From positions 7,073,531 through 7,137,530 of the forward strand of contig JAVLUZ010000143.1 of the NCBI GenBank assembly GCA_036768485.1: DNA of 64,000 bases, read 5' to 3'. The DNA comes from Mermis nigrescens (lineage: Eukaryota; Nematoda; Enoplea; Mermithida; Mermithidae). The notes beneath the pieces were generated by a model. The model saw only the letters and a program-made list of their open reading frames with translations, made no database searches and was not told where the DNA came from. Both the position numbers and the translations under genes were made by a program. Shown here piece after piece: positions 23,616 to 33,950 of this stretch (positions are counted from its first letter, which is position 1; each line of letters begins with the position of its first letter).

Positions 23616-24243
23616 TTAGTTTAGACGAAAACACTCGAAAACCTCGCTAATTTCCACTTGTTCTCCACTGCTTATCATTGCTGATAACTTTCGAAGCTTA
23701 ACACTGAATTCATGCTGTTCTCCAAACCAGACCGCGAAAATTTCGGCCGATTCGACGGCATAAGGCACAGCTTCTCTTAATCCATCTGAGAAATTCCATA
23801 GTAGTTTTAAGTAAGCCAGTTTCAGTAAATGAATGGCAAGCGATTTATGATTGTTTGGATAACAATATCTAAGACATGCTAAGCATAAAACTCCATATTT
23901 CAGAGCTTTGGCGAAATTTGATTTCGTAATTACACAACATTGCAAGTAAGAGGTACACAAGTCGGCAAAGTAGACATTCATTGAGTGTAAAATCTTCTCC
24001 GCTGAACACAAAAGACTTTCAATATTGTCCTGATTTTCTGAATTGCAATTTTCGGTGGTCAATTTTTGAATGTCATTCATCAGATTATATGCCTTCATCA
24101 ACCTATTCTTGCTGACCGACTCGCCACACATTTGACAACAAACCGTCGCATTATGCTCAAAAGGCTCTTTGACTATGATTGGATCAAGGCAATTCATGGT
24201 GCATTTAATTGACACCAAAAAGTCATCAAGAGGGTCAGTGCAT
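23616..24243 (-). CDS. SMYD gene: C-terminal exon
   Basis: The acceptor CTTCTATCAG|ATGCAC (minus strand) is in phase 2. The exon opens with the last post-SET cysteine and TDPLDD, typical of SMYD proteins. It then encodes about 200 residues of helical, Leu-rich sequence with Cys pairs, and ends at a stop at 23616. Confidence 0.85.
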
Positions 24244-27200
24244 CTGATAGAAGAAAAAAATTTAAAAACAGACCTATAAAAAACATTCCTGCTTTGGATT
24301 TAGAAATGTAGAGCACTTTAGTAGCATACCAAAAATTTATTACATGTGCTATGATTTTGCTCCTGGGTCGAAAAATTGTAAAGACGGTATATGGTCGTTT
24401 CTAGTCCTCTATTATCGTCTTTTCTAATTTTTCTCTGCCCAGGAGCAAAATTACAGCATGAGCAATAAATTTTTCGAAAGCTATTAAGCGCTAAATTCTT
24501 TAATCGAAAGCTGACAGCATTCTACGACTGCTTAGCAAATAAAGCGAAACGTGCCCGAGGCTAACATGGCGATTCAAAGTCGCAAATTTTGAAAATGATA
24601 AAAATGGGATCTAATGAACAAATCAAGTGGGAACGATATTGGAAGTATACATAAATAAGCAATTATAGTCTGTTTTCAAATTATTGGACATTTTTTACAA
24701 TAAGGTGATTCGAAAGCCGTAAAAATTCACCTAATCAGCGTAAGGGTCAACGACGTTTTGGCGCCAGCAACCTATAAATTATTCTGATAAAATTAATTTT
24801 GAAGCTATTTTAAAATAAATTATATATTCAGAAAGCAGGTTCTACAAGCTACAAAATGGCAAATTGTTCTTTTCGATTCGATGAGTTTTCATTTGTGTAC
24901 GACTGAAAGACTGTAGAAACTCTAGTGTGCATTCAATTATTTCACTAAATTTAAAGATATTCTAAAAGTAATTTATACCATCACGTAGAGAATTGAATGG
25001 GCTTTCAGAATCTGTATTATACTTTAATCATGAATAAAATATAAATAATTAATAGTATTACAACGAGTGCGGCGCCAAAACGTCCCTTTTCGTCAGCGTT
25101 AGGGCTTTCATCCGGTTGGCTATCATCTATTGCACGTTATGGACCTAAACCTATCCTTTGGCACTCTGGATCAGTTTTGATCTAGAGCTGTGAGACTGCG
25201 TGAGACCGATTGGGGAAGCGGCGGCGAAGTTTAAATTGCCACATTTTTTATTTTCATTAAATTGCCTCCTATAGTCTGTTTCATTCCGAGCGGCCCATTT
25301 TTGTTTTACGGCTTATTACTGTAGCAGAATATTTTACGGGTAAGGTGTTGGGGCAGTCTGTTAGATGCAGCATATGTTAAGCAAAGCACATTTAACATCC
25401 ATAAGAAGAGTTTAAAGCAACCAACCCTTACGAGAGCATAATTGAAGATGGATGCCGATTGTGCAGCGAAAATCCATTACAGTAATTAGAATTCAGCAAA
25501 AAATGGGCCATTTGGAATGAAATAAACTATAGCAACTATTCGTGAATATTTGACAAATTGTAATAATTCTATCCCAGACTACCTTTGGCACTTGCACTGA
25601 AAATAATATCGTTCGGCTAAGACTCGACGTCTCTGATATTTTGATTGGAGCAATTCTGTGTAAGAAACGAAAGCTTTATTCGGATCGTGTACATCTAAAT
25701 CCGACTCGAGTGCTCTAAAGATTGTCCGCATACCGTCAAAAATGATGCCTAAGTTGGGACGACAAGAATGGTCGTATGCCGAGAGAGTCAAGTCCAAGCA
25801 ACTTCCGAGTCTTTTTCCGAAATTATCGTAAATTCCATGTGAGTTTATTAATTTCTTACAGAATACGTATCTGAACTCGTCTTCGCTTATTGTGAAAGTT
25901 CCATTCGCGAAAGAATTAACGTCCTTGCATATTGATGCGCAAGCTGTCGATAAAGTAGGATCAGCCATTACGGAACTCATATTTGACAATAAATTTGCGT
26001 ATGTTCGTGAGTCCGGAATCGTCCATAACCTAGTAAATAGAAAGCTAAATCATACCTGGGAATCGCATAAAAATATTTTCTGAACCATAAGCAAATTAAA
26101 TGCTAAAAATAAATCTTGTTGTAACAGTACTGCAAAAGATGCGAAAAAATAAATTTTTTATGCCCTCTCAATCAGCTATTTGAGTAATTAAATTCGGAAA
26201 TCGACTTATCCTGAATTGAAATGACTGACGTCTTTCTAAAAATTATCTTCTTATCTTTTTAGAAGATCCAATTTTTCCTAACGCATGTTCGTCTCGCATT
26301 GGCTATTGACATTCTTTTTATAGCTATTTAAGAAGCGCTTCTAGCGAATAGATCAGATTTAATATAAAGTAGGTACGCAACTTGGATACGGTAAGGAAAT
26401 GTACTCAAACCTGAACCCCTGTCTTGAGCCAAATGCAACTGTACTTGCATATATTCATTCTTATAATTTAACAGCAGTATGTTATTCAAACATAAATAGA
26501 TTTGAATTTAACATTTTTGTTAAAATTTTGTAGGCCGAAAAACGAACCTTGCATAACGCAAACCTGCTGAAATCTTGATGCAACCGTCTGTTCGCAAGAT
26601 TTCTACCACCTATCCTAGTATGCAAAGAAATTGCTGACATGTGCTTGTACAAATACATTATAAGCACACATGGGCGTGGGGATCTTTTAGGCCCCCGAGA
26701 ATCCGGCTAATCCCCCAGAAATCGATAGAAATTGAATTTTTGGTGCTATGTTTGACAGTCTTGCCCTATCGTACCCCCAGATTTCGACTGCTGCCCATGT
26801 ATGATTATAGGTAATCTTTGAGATTCCTTTTTTGTCAGCTTCAATATTTTTAATGTAAAATTGTGTAACATTAGCTATAGATCTCAACCTAAATGCTCTT
26901 TGTTGCGCAAGTTGTCAACTAATGATGCTTACTTATTTTCCTCTTTTATGGTGCATCCTTGACTCCTGAGTTTATTTATCATTCGGATAAAAAAGAGGAC
27001 TGCTGTAGACGGAACCACAGGAAAGCTTGTCTTTATAAATTGGCATTCTTCACTATGCGCATAATGTAAATTGCACATAGATTTGCAATCATCATTGCAA
27101 AATCGGACGAATTTGCATGAACTACAACGAATACTTTCGGACTTTAAGTTTTTAAAGCAGAAATAGCAATAAAAATTTATTAATTCAACGTCGAGAATGT

Positions 27201-28474
27201 AGCAAAATGGCATATTAGAAATTATTGAAAATTTCATTTTTAAACATGCATGTATGACGACACAAGCAGCTGAAGAATTTAGTCTATACTTTTGGCTTCT
27301 TACCAATCACCTACCTCACCTATACGAGTACGTATGTATGTACCTTTCTGAGTACATTAGGTACACTCGTAAGTTGCTTGGTTCCTACTTATGAATAAGT
27401 ACCACCTACACACCTCCGAATACATACTTCACCCATCTACATGATGTGCCAAACGTAACAAAGTAAAGTTTTTACTCAAAAGTTGCAACTGCTTTGCCTC
27501 TCCTTATGATAAAAAAACAATTATTCATTATCCAGGCATACCTACATTTCATCATACATAAGTACCTATTCAGAAAGATAGTTGAAAGCTCTTATAGCGT
27601 TCAAACAATTCCTCCGAGGTAGTTCCCACGTCTGCTGAAAATTTGATTGTATCTCAGTAGGCCCACCAGTCACAGCAGCCCCACCGTCCCAACAGCCCCA
27701 CCATCCTAACAGCCCCACCAAAAATCCCAACAGCCCCACCCGTCCCAACAGCCCCACCAATTATCCCAACAGCCTGCCAATCCCGACTGCCCCACCAATC
27801 CCAACAGCCCCACCGTCCCAACAGCCCCACCGTCTTAACAGCCCCACCAATAATCCTAACAGCCCCCCAGTCCCAAGAACCCCACCAATCCTAGCAGTTC
27901 CACCGTTCCCGCAGTCCTACCGTTCCAACAGTCGTACTGTCCCAGCCATACATAAGCGAGGGGGATGTCTAGAGTTTAACCCCCAACCCGAAATTCTGGA
28001 AATCCACCAAATTATGGTGAACCCCCAGAATTCTATTTTAAGCACATTTCTTGGTCACTTTACCCCACCAGACCCACAGAATTTGTTCGCTGCCAATGTT
28101 AATTTCAACTGCCCCACTGTTATAATCATAGATGCAGAGCACGGCACGACCGGTCTGGAGAAGGAGTTTTGAGCCAAAAATGACCTCAAAAGTGGTATGA
28201 ATTTTAAATAGCGTAAAAACTACGCTAATCCACATTTTCTGGTTATTTTGAAGCAGATTAGCGTGAAAGTTTTGATATTCATCTAATATTAACACTCATC
28301 TTTTATTTTTTCACTAGAACATTTCTCATTTTTTCCTGGTAGTCTTGACTACCAGAAAAAAATGAGCAGGAATCTAATCTTGCGAGATGACTCGAATGAA
28401 GCAAATCCCGGATTGCGCTAAAATGCTGAAGCTTCAATTCTAACGGGTCTACCACTTTATCAGGTAGAGCTATT
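23616..28474 (-). CDS. SMYD-type protein, MYND zinc finger plus SET domain (N-terminal end unresolved)
   Basis: Minus-strand exons in order: 28353-28474 (tentative), 26933-27269 (MYND), 25583-26029 (SET), 23616-24243 (C-terminal helices, stop). The junctions 26933/26029 (phase 2) and 25583/24243 (phase 2) are exact and rebuild conserved SMYD sequence: a LWTIPDSRTYANLL linker and a CKCQRCTDPLDD post-SET cluster. Family members methylate protein lysines. The C-terminal part is helical (TPR-like) as in SMYD proteins and carries an extra C-x2-C pair (VCCQMCGE). The usual NHSC motif of the SET domain reads DHSC here, so activity is doubtful. The start codon exon is missing and should lie between 28475 and about 33700. 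Confidence 0.8.
24331..24474. repeat. Small inverted-repeat element, 144 bp
   Basis: AAAAATTTATTACATGTGCT and ATTTTGCTCCTGGG at the left are mirrored by CCCAGGAGCAAAATTACAGC and ATGAGCAATAAATTTTT at the right. The arms are about 45 bp. It is intronic in the SMYD gene. Confidence 0.7.
24724..25122. repeat. Element with GACGTTTTGGCGCC inverted ends
   Basis: CAGCGTAAGGGTC and GACGTTTTGGCGCC at 24738-24770 are mirrored by GGCGCCAAAACGTC and CGTCAGCGTTAGGG at 25070-25113. The interior is AT-rich. Exact ends are unclear. Confidence 0.5.
25270..25536. mobile_element. MITE with ATAGTCTGTTTCATTCC ends
   Basis: CTATAGTCTGTTTCATTCC and GCGGCCCATTTTT at the left; AAAAAATGGGCCATTTGGAA and TGAAATAAACTATAG at the right. 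Its outer 14 bases match the MITE at 23160 but the body differs. It lies in a SMYD intron. Confidence 0.7.
25583..26029 (-). CDS. SMYD gene: SET-domain exon
   Basis: The acceptor TTTACTAG|GTTATGG and donor CAAAG|GTAGTC are both in phase 2. It encodes KLINSHGIYDNFGKRLGSCL and SAYDHSCRPN, the SET core where SMYD proteins carry N-S-x-x-I and N-H-S-C-x-P-N. VSYTELLQSKYQRRRVLAER and YYFQCKC follow, the end of SET and the start of the post-SET zinc site. Asp replaces the Asn that normally contacts S-adenosylmethionine. Confidence 0.9.
26665..26805 (+). repeat. R3 repeat copy
   Basis: CACATGGGCGTGGGGATC start, AGAAATCGATAGAAATTGAA inside, and ATTTCGACTGCTGCCCATGT at the end. It lies in the SMYD gene between the MYND and SET exons. 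Confidence 0.75.
26933..27269 (-). CDS. SMYD gene: MYND zinc-finger exon
   Basis: Acceptor AATTCTTCAG in phase 1 and donor AATAA|GTAAGC in phase 2. A full MYND pattern is visible: CYFC, then CSSC, then FCNDDC and H-x-x-H-x-x-x-C (HYAHSEEC). The segment SIISNMPFCYIL before it matches the strand of split SET that precedes MYND. VLFFIRMINKLRSQ follows it. Confidence 0.9.
27655..27945. repeat. CCCAACAGCCCCACC minisatellite, left block
   Basis: About 15 imperfect tandem copies of CCCCACCGTCCCAACAG. The G-rich strand is the minus strand, which is the sense strand of the SMYD gene. It is the reverse complement of the block at 28621-28855. Confidence 0.9.
27955..28105 (+). repeat. R3 repeat copy
   Basis: GTCTAGAGTTTAACCCCCAA ... 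CAGAATTTGTTCGCTGCCAA. It sits directly right of the left minisatellite. Confidence 0.7.
28115..28265 (-). repeat. Partial R1 repeat
   Basis: Reverse orientation: ATAGATGCAGAGCACGGC, AAAAATGACCTCAAAAGTGG, then CACATTTTCTGGTTA. Only the half with the CATCTATGG end remains. Confidence 0.65.
28332..28364. repeat. Perfect small palindrome over a predicted splice donor
   Basis: CTGGTAGTC-TT-GACTACCAG flanked by T-run and A-run. It contains the TCTG|GTAGTC donor of the tentative SMYD exon. Confidence 0.7.
28353..28474 (-). CDS. Probable upstream exon of the SMYD gene
   Basis: ACATTTCCAG acceptor (phase 2) and TCTG|GTAGTC donor (phase 1). The 40 codons are open (ALPDKVVDPLELKLQHFSAI ...), and the donor phase fits the MYND exon. 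The sequence is not diagnostic by itself. Its donor lies within a perfect small palindrome, and the exon sits between two inverted minisatellite blocks. Confidence 0.4.
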
Positions 28475-28620
28475 CTGGAAATGTAAACCTGCACGCTCGT
28501 GTATGGTCTTGATGAAATAACGAAGTCGAAAAATAGTCAAAAAATATCTTTCATAAAAATTAATATTGCCTGATATGTTTCAAAAGTACATTCGCTAAAC
28601 GCATTTCTCGTATAATAGCG

Positions 28621-28855
28621 ATGGCAGTAATGGTGGGGCTGCTGGGATTACTGGTGTGGGGCTATTGGAACGGTGGGGCTGTTGGGGTTGGTGGGGCTGT
28701 TGGGATTATTGGTGGAGCTGTTGGGGCGGTGGGGCTGTTGGGACTTGTGGGGCTGTTGGGACGGGTGGGGCTGTTGGGAATTTTGGTGGGGCTGTTGGGA
28801 TGGTGGGGTTTTTGGGACGGTGGGGCTGTTGGGACTGGTGGGGCTGTTGAGACAT
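28621..28855. repeat. GGTGGGGCTGTTGGGAC minisatellite, right block
   Basis: About 14 imperfect copies of GGTGGGGCTGTTGGGA, inverted relative to the left block about 680 bp away. Its open frames in several phases are an effect of the lack of stops in this unit, not genes. Dense GGG runs could form G-quadruplexes. Confidence 0.9.
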
Positions 28856-28954
28856 CACCGAAAATTTGGCAATGAAATCGTTGGCCTTTGCGATGTCTCG
28901 TAAAATAGCAAGTTTCAGCAATATAAGAATTTACCACCAATCTCAATCACGAAT

Positions 28955-30525
28955 AATTGGAAATCTGAGTACCTTACATTTTTTAAACAGATCAAAGTTT
29001 TTCAGCATAAACTTTACGCAAATATTGAGTGTAAGGAACACTAACGCTCAGATTTGGAAGCGAAATAAATTTGTAGTATAAACTACATATTAACAACAAA
29101 TGAATAGTCCAAACTTTACTCAAGTACTAGGTGTAGAGAAAACTAACATTCAGATTCCCTATTCTGATTTACGTAAAACATTTTGAAATAAAATTAAGCT
29201 TCCGCAAGGCTCTAGAACTAAATTAATATGCAGTGTAAACTTAACACAACCACAGAGTGCAAAGAAGATTTTAGTCGGATTCGTGATTCTATTATTACTC
29301 TGATATTACGATTAAGATTTATGAAAAAATTGAGTCTCCACAATAAGCCGAGAAGAAATAAAAATCAGTTGTAAACTACTTTACGCGCGCTGACGCGCTA
29401 CCTATGATTAAATGCTGACACTAATATAAAATAGTAAACATAAATTCGGAGTTTTACAAAACGATAGATGAAGAAACCAGCGGATTGCTTAATCTAAATA
29501 AATGGATAAGTCAAATGGAGTGCATGGTTTTGCCAAAAGAATGAAAGAAATGAAAAAGTCAATATTCAGAAGATCTGAACCCATTATTCTTTTTATTATC
29601 CACATGCGAGACGGATACGTTAGCCACTGCACGAACTCAACATATCGGCGGATTTTAATACTTAGTCACACTATACTTTACACTTTTGTGCAACAACTAT
29701 TGAGTGTAAAGAAATTTTAAGGACAGATTCGTAATCTACTACTGAGGGGCAACATTTAAAAAACTGTCCCTCCGCTAATTGTTTGTTACCCAATGCTCTG
29801 GGCGGAAAAATGCTTCTCGGTGTAAACTTTACACTTGTGCTTATACCGTAATATTGGGTGTATAGAAACAAAATAAACTAGGATCTGTAATGCTAAGGTC
29901 AGGGCAAATTTTAAGCATAATTAGCACGTTCCGCCTACTTAGCGGAGCAGCCGAAGAAATTTCGTTTTTCGTCTCAAAACCTTTACACTAAAGCAATCAC
30001 AGATCAAGAAATATCGTGTAAAAAGAGAAGAAGAAAAAGGGTTTTGAGATATTGTAATCCTCTACATTATAAAACCAATTGGACTGTACATAAACCAAAA
30101 ATGAGTTAGATAAGCTGAAGGACACGCAAAGAGTAAAAAACCCGTACACTTTACATTTTTGTGCAACAACCATTGAGTGTAAAAAAAATTTTAAGGTCAG
30201 ATTCGTAATCTACAGCTCGGTGGCAACATTTAAAAAAAATTGGCCCTCCGCAAATAATTTGATTTTTCGGTTTACACTTTACACACTCATTGCTAAATCG
30301 TTATTAAGTGTAAACAAAAAAAGAAACCATATCGAGTTTTTAATATCTATCGTTTAAAAAAACCGCACTTCCCAGGTTGTTCCGTTGTCGCTGTGAGGGG
30401 GGGGACACAAATTTCACACTCGCTGTGATAAACACATAAGAAAAAAAGGATGGCCAATTATATTATAGGTAGCGCTATCGCGCTAACTATGATAGGTGCT
30501 AATATGAATACATTTTGTAACAAAC
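28955..30525. repeat. GTGTAAA repeat block II
   Basis: Same family as block I. It begins with TTTTTAAACAGATCAAAG and ends at the same conserved tail (TGTGATAAACACATAAG ... GGTAGCGCTATCGCGC). It contains two partial 473-type units. A hAT transposase remnant follows directly. Confidence 0.7.
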
Positions 30526-30586
30526 TTTACTCAGATTCAAGTGAAAAATAGCAAATATTACTGGCCAAACAGTTCAGAGTTGAACT

Positions 30587-30830
30587 TCAAAAAACTTCCA
30601 TTTCAATACGCTCATCGCTTAAATTGTGACGATTTTTATCTAAAATCACACTTGCACAACTAAACACGCGTTCACATGGTGCCGACGTTGCGGGAATGGC
30701 CAAAATCGTGGATGCAAGTCTGGACTGAATGCTTCGTATGAATCCAACAAGATTTAGTCTTGAACCCAAAATATGAAATTTTTTTTTGAATTTAACAAAA
30801 TTTAGTCTTGAAACCAAAATATGAGACTCT
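30587..30830 (-). pseudogene. hAT transposase C-terminal dimerisation fragment
   Basis: The minus-strand frame carries LASTILAIPATSAPCERVFS, ASVILDKNRHNLSDERIEM and EVF, the hallmark hAT C-terminal domain. The frame breaks at TGA, but +1 continues FLKFNSELFGQ, so a frameshift has occurred. No N-terminal or catalytic part is found nearby. It abuts the right end of the GTGTAAA block. Confidence 0.8.
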
Positions 30831-31159
30831 TTATTTTCATACAGCCAATTATGTTCTGAGGTTCTTACAAAAAAATGACAGTGGACATTTGGGACATACT
30901 TTTATTAAAAAACATTGATAATGTAAACTTAACTATAGCTGTTGTTGAGTTTGCAACTAATTAGCTGTTGTATGGCTGACAACCTCGCCTGTTTTTTCCG
31001 CCTCCACTAAACAAATAAAACATATCTCTTTGAGCACAATTTGAAAATCAGACAATAAAAGAAAAACTAACGTGAACATAGACGTTAAACGCAAACAACT
31101 TTCCCCAAAAAGGGGAAGACTTGCAAAACGCACGTCAAACGTCAGATAGCACAACGTGG

Positions 31160-31340
31160 AGGAAGTTAGAACGTTTGTCCGGTAGGTCGGACTAACCGGA
31201 CTTAGTCCGCCAAAAAAAGGACTTGTCCTTTTCCGGACTAACGGGCTAAAAAAGATTAGGACTATAGTCCAAAGACTAAAGGACTTAGTCCGGACTATAG
31301 TCCTTGCTAGTTCTTAGTCGGACTTTTGCCAACGCTAGGT
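31160..31340. repeat. Word island: GGACTTAGTCC/GGACTATAGTCC
   Basis: About 15 occurrences of GGACTA or TAGTCC within 180 bases on both strands. The right edge, read on the minus strand, starts CTAGCGTTGGCAAAAGTCCG. Confidence 0.7.
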
Positions 31341-31349
31341 ACGCCTTGA

Positions 31350-31640
31350 TAACACTGTTTTTTATATTTTGGACAATGATCGTTCTTTCTAGAACATAAA
31401 AACATAAAAAAATTCGACAAAGTTGAATAAAGCCAAAAAAGCGTATGTGGCGCGAAGCGCTGAAAATTTGACTTTTGAGCCTTATTGAGCTAAAAACGTT
31501 TGAAAAACCTCATTCTATAGAAATTTTTATAAAAAAATCGACAATTCTGGGAGGGTTCGCAGCCATTTTGCAGGGGATCATTAGCCATTCTGGGTGGTCA
31601 AACCCTCAAGAACACGTATGGTCTAGACACCATCCCCTGT
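31350..31640 (+). repeat. R7 repeat copy, left-truncated
   Basis: TTTCTAGAACATAAAAACA, GTGGCGCGAAGCGCTGAAA, GAGCTAAAAACGTTTGAAAA, then GGTCAAACCCTCAAGAACAC. It lies right beside the GGACTAGTCC word island. Confidence 0.7.
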
Positions 31641-33787
31641 CCCACCCACTACACTTGTGGTTTGCAAGTTTCCTGGTTTCCAGGGGTCCAATCGAAATCG
31701 CAAGAATTCAATGTATTAGCCATAAGATCATAATAATTCGCTTTTCTGATTTGTCATTCTTCATCATGCAAACCACAGACAACGCCCTGTTTACTTAACA
31801 GCTGGGCAACGCTTGTTTTTGCGATACAACCAGATAGATAACATACCTACCTCCTATTCCAGTGTTGGAACTCTCAACTTTATTTTCCAATTATTAATGT
31901 GACCTTTACGAAAGAACAATAATAGCAAAGCAGTAGACAGCATCGTCAGTCAAAAACATTACCTATAGTGTTCAATATCCTGCATTACACGACTTTGTAC
32001 TTTCCAGTAAATATACAGCGGACGTACATATGTAAAGGTCATAGTTTGTCATTTAAAGGTAAGTAAAACAAACAGTTAAACTTCACTGCTCGGCATATAC
32101 CTCCTGTTATGTACAAATTTGACTTTAACACCAGGTTCGGTTGCTGGTTCACTCCGCATTCGGTTACCTCTCTAAATGATAAAATAAATATGATTCAGCT
32201 TCTTATATCCTTTAGATTTTTGATTTCTTTCTAAAAGAAATTTTCACCCTGAACCTTTAAATGCAATGTAAAAGATATATTACGCTATTGTTAATAAGGC
32301 GCTGTAATTATAAATGAGATTATATTGTCTAACACTATTTTTCTGAGATTAAGAGCAAAAACGAATTAATGTTTTTTTAAATTAAATTTGAATCAGGTGT
32401 CCTATCATTAGCAAATCTTAGTAAAATGCTCGTATTCATTGTTTTATGACGGATATTGAATTAGAAATGTTGGAGATTACAGGTGGGCGGCACCAAAATT
32501 CTGGGGGGGGTGCAATATTTCTCAAACGTCAAAAAATAGCCTTAAAAATGGTGACATGGCGGTAAAAAATCCAACGTTCCTCAGCGAGCACTATCCATTG
32601 GCATCAAAAAATTGCGGAAAAAAAAACAGAAAAAAATTTCAAAAATTTAATTCGGGGGGTATTTTGATTTCTCGGGGGGGGGGTGCATACCCCTCCCACG
32701 CCCAGGTGTGTTGGCCAGTCATCTACAATAGTCTTAGTTTCTGAAAGAATTAATGACATTTTGTCAGTGTTAGAGATAGTCGGGTCAATTCTCCAGAGTA
32801 AGTGAAATTAACATTTCTGGAAATTCGAATCGCGTAATGTAACAACTTAAATCCGTATCGTTCATTAGTCGTTGTGTTGTGACGTAAGCTTTCCCATGCT
32901 TGTATTGCGCATGTGAAGGATTTCTCTCATTAAGGAAGCAAGCAGTGTGGTAGCATGCGTGCAGAATTTAGAAAAGGAAACAAAAAATAAATTGTTGTAT
33001 ATGCAGTTTCAAGAAAATGATAGGAAATCAACAAAAACATGTGTTTATTTTATTCACTGGACCAACAAAAATACATAAATATAATACGTGATTTCGCAAC
33101 GAAAAGAAAGCCGATTAATCATGCGGTTTGCGGAAATTGCAAATGAAACTGCATAGAAGTGCATAACGTGACGTACGCTTCATAATCCAAGTAAATAATT
33201 AAGCAGAACAAATGTCCAATATCTCATGTACAAAAAGCGGAGATTCTTATATTAAATATTTATAGGAAACAGAAATAAAGATTGTCTGACGATCGAACGA
33301 AAGTAAACAAACGCGACATGCGGCAGTACGATGTTAATCCAATTTATTTTTTAATCTAGGAGATTTAATATGTAACAAGTTTCCTAAGAATCAGGAATGC
33401 TAATTCTTCGTTCAAAGTAGATGTGATTATAAAATCTAGGTAATCCAAGAGAACTTAAATTTGAAATTCCGGGAAAATGTTACAGAATATAGCGAATGAA
33501 AACAAAGCTTTTGCTATGGAGGAAACAGAGCAATTGCTGTTTACAATTTATTGCTAAGGATGTTAAGTAGTAAAAGAATTAAATGCCAAGCTCCTTGCTG
33601 GATCATAGAAATAATTTGTATAATTATTCCGCATATAAAAGTGAGAGCCAAAAAGATTCTAGATTTGCCATTCGCGAAATGACTAGAAAAAAACAGTATA
33701 TCGACAAGAACACATCAAAAATCGAGTATATACAGTGCGTACTTGTCAAAAATAAAAATGTCTCACATAGTGCACAATTCGTATTCA
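31640..33787. other. Spacer between the Ig gene end and the SMYD gene start, mostly unrecognised
   Basis: Apart from the R2 copy at 32485 no feature is clear. The missing first exon or exons of the SMYD gene should lie in 28475-33787, but no minus-strand ATG exon stands out. Confidence 0.4.
32485..32715 (-). repeat. R2 repeat copy
   Basis: Reverse orientation: GGTGGGCGGCACCAAAATTC, AGCGAGCACTATCCATTGGC, then TCCCACGCCCAGGTGTG. Confidence 0.8.
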
Positions 33788-33950
33788 TTAAACAACAACT
33801 TCATTCGACACAAACTGATAGCCATTTTTGCCATTTTTAGCTTGGCAAGAGCCATTTATGGATACCTGATTATCGCCATCCTTATCTTCCAAACCGTTTT
33901 CAATTAAAGCGCCATTTTTGTCAATCGTCAAACACTCCTCTTTGGTGTTA
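33788..33950 (-). CDS. Ig gene exon 10: cytoplasmic tail and stop
   Basis: CGTTCCAG acceptor in phase 2. It encodes an acidic, Asn/Gly-rich tail (TKEECLTIDKNGALIENGLE ... VSNEVVV) and stops at 33788. The extreme C-terminus EVVV is hydrophobic and could be a PDZ-type ligand, which is speculation. Confidence 0.8.

Noticed and set aside
28621..28946. Long overlapping open frames in several phases on both strands (Gly/Trp-rich or Pro-rich)
   Set aside because: They come from the stop-free GGTGGGGCTGTTGGG minisatellite. No start context or splice support.
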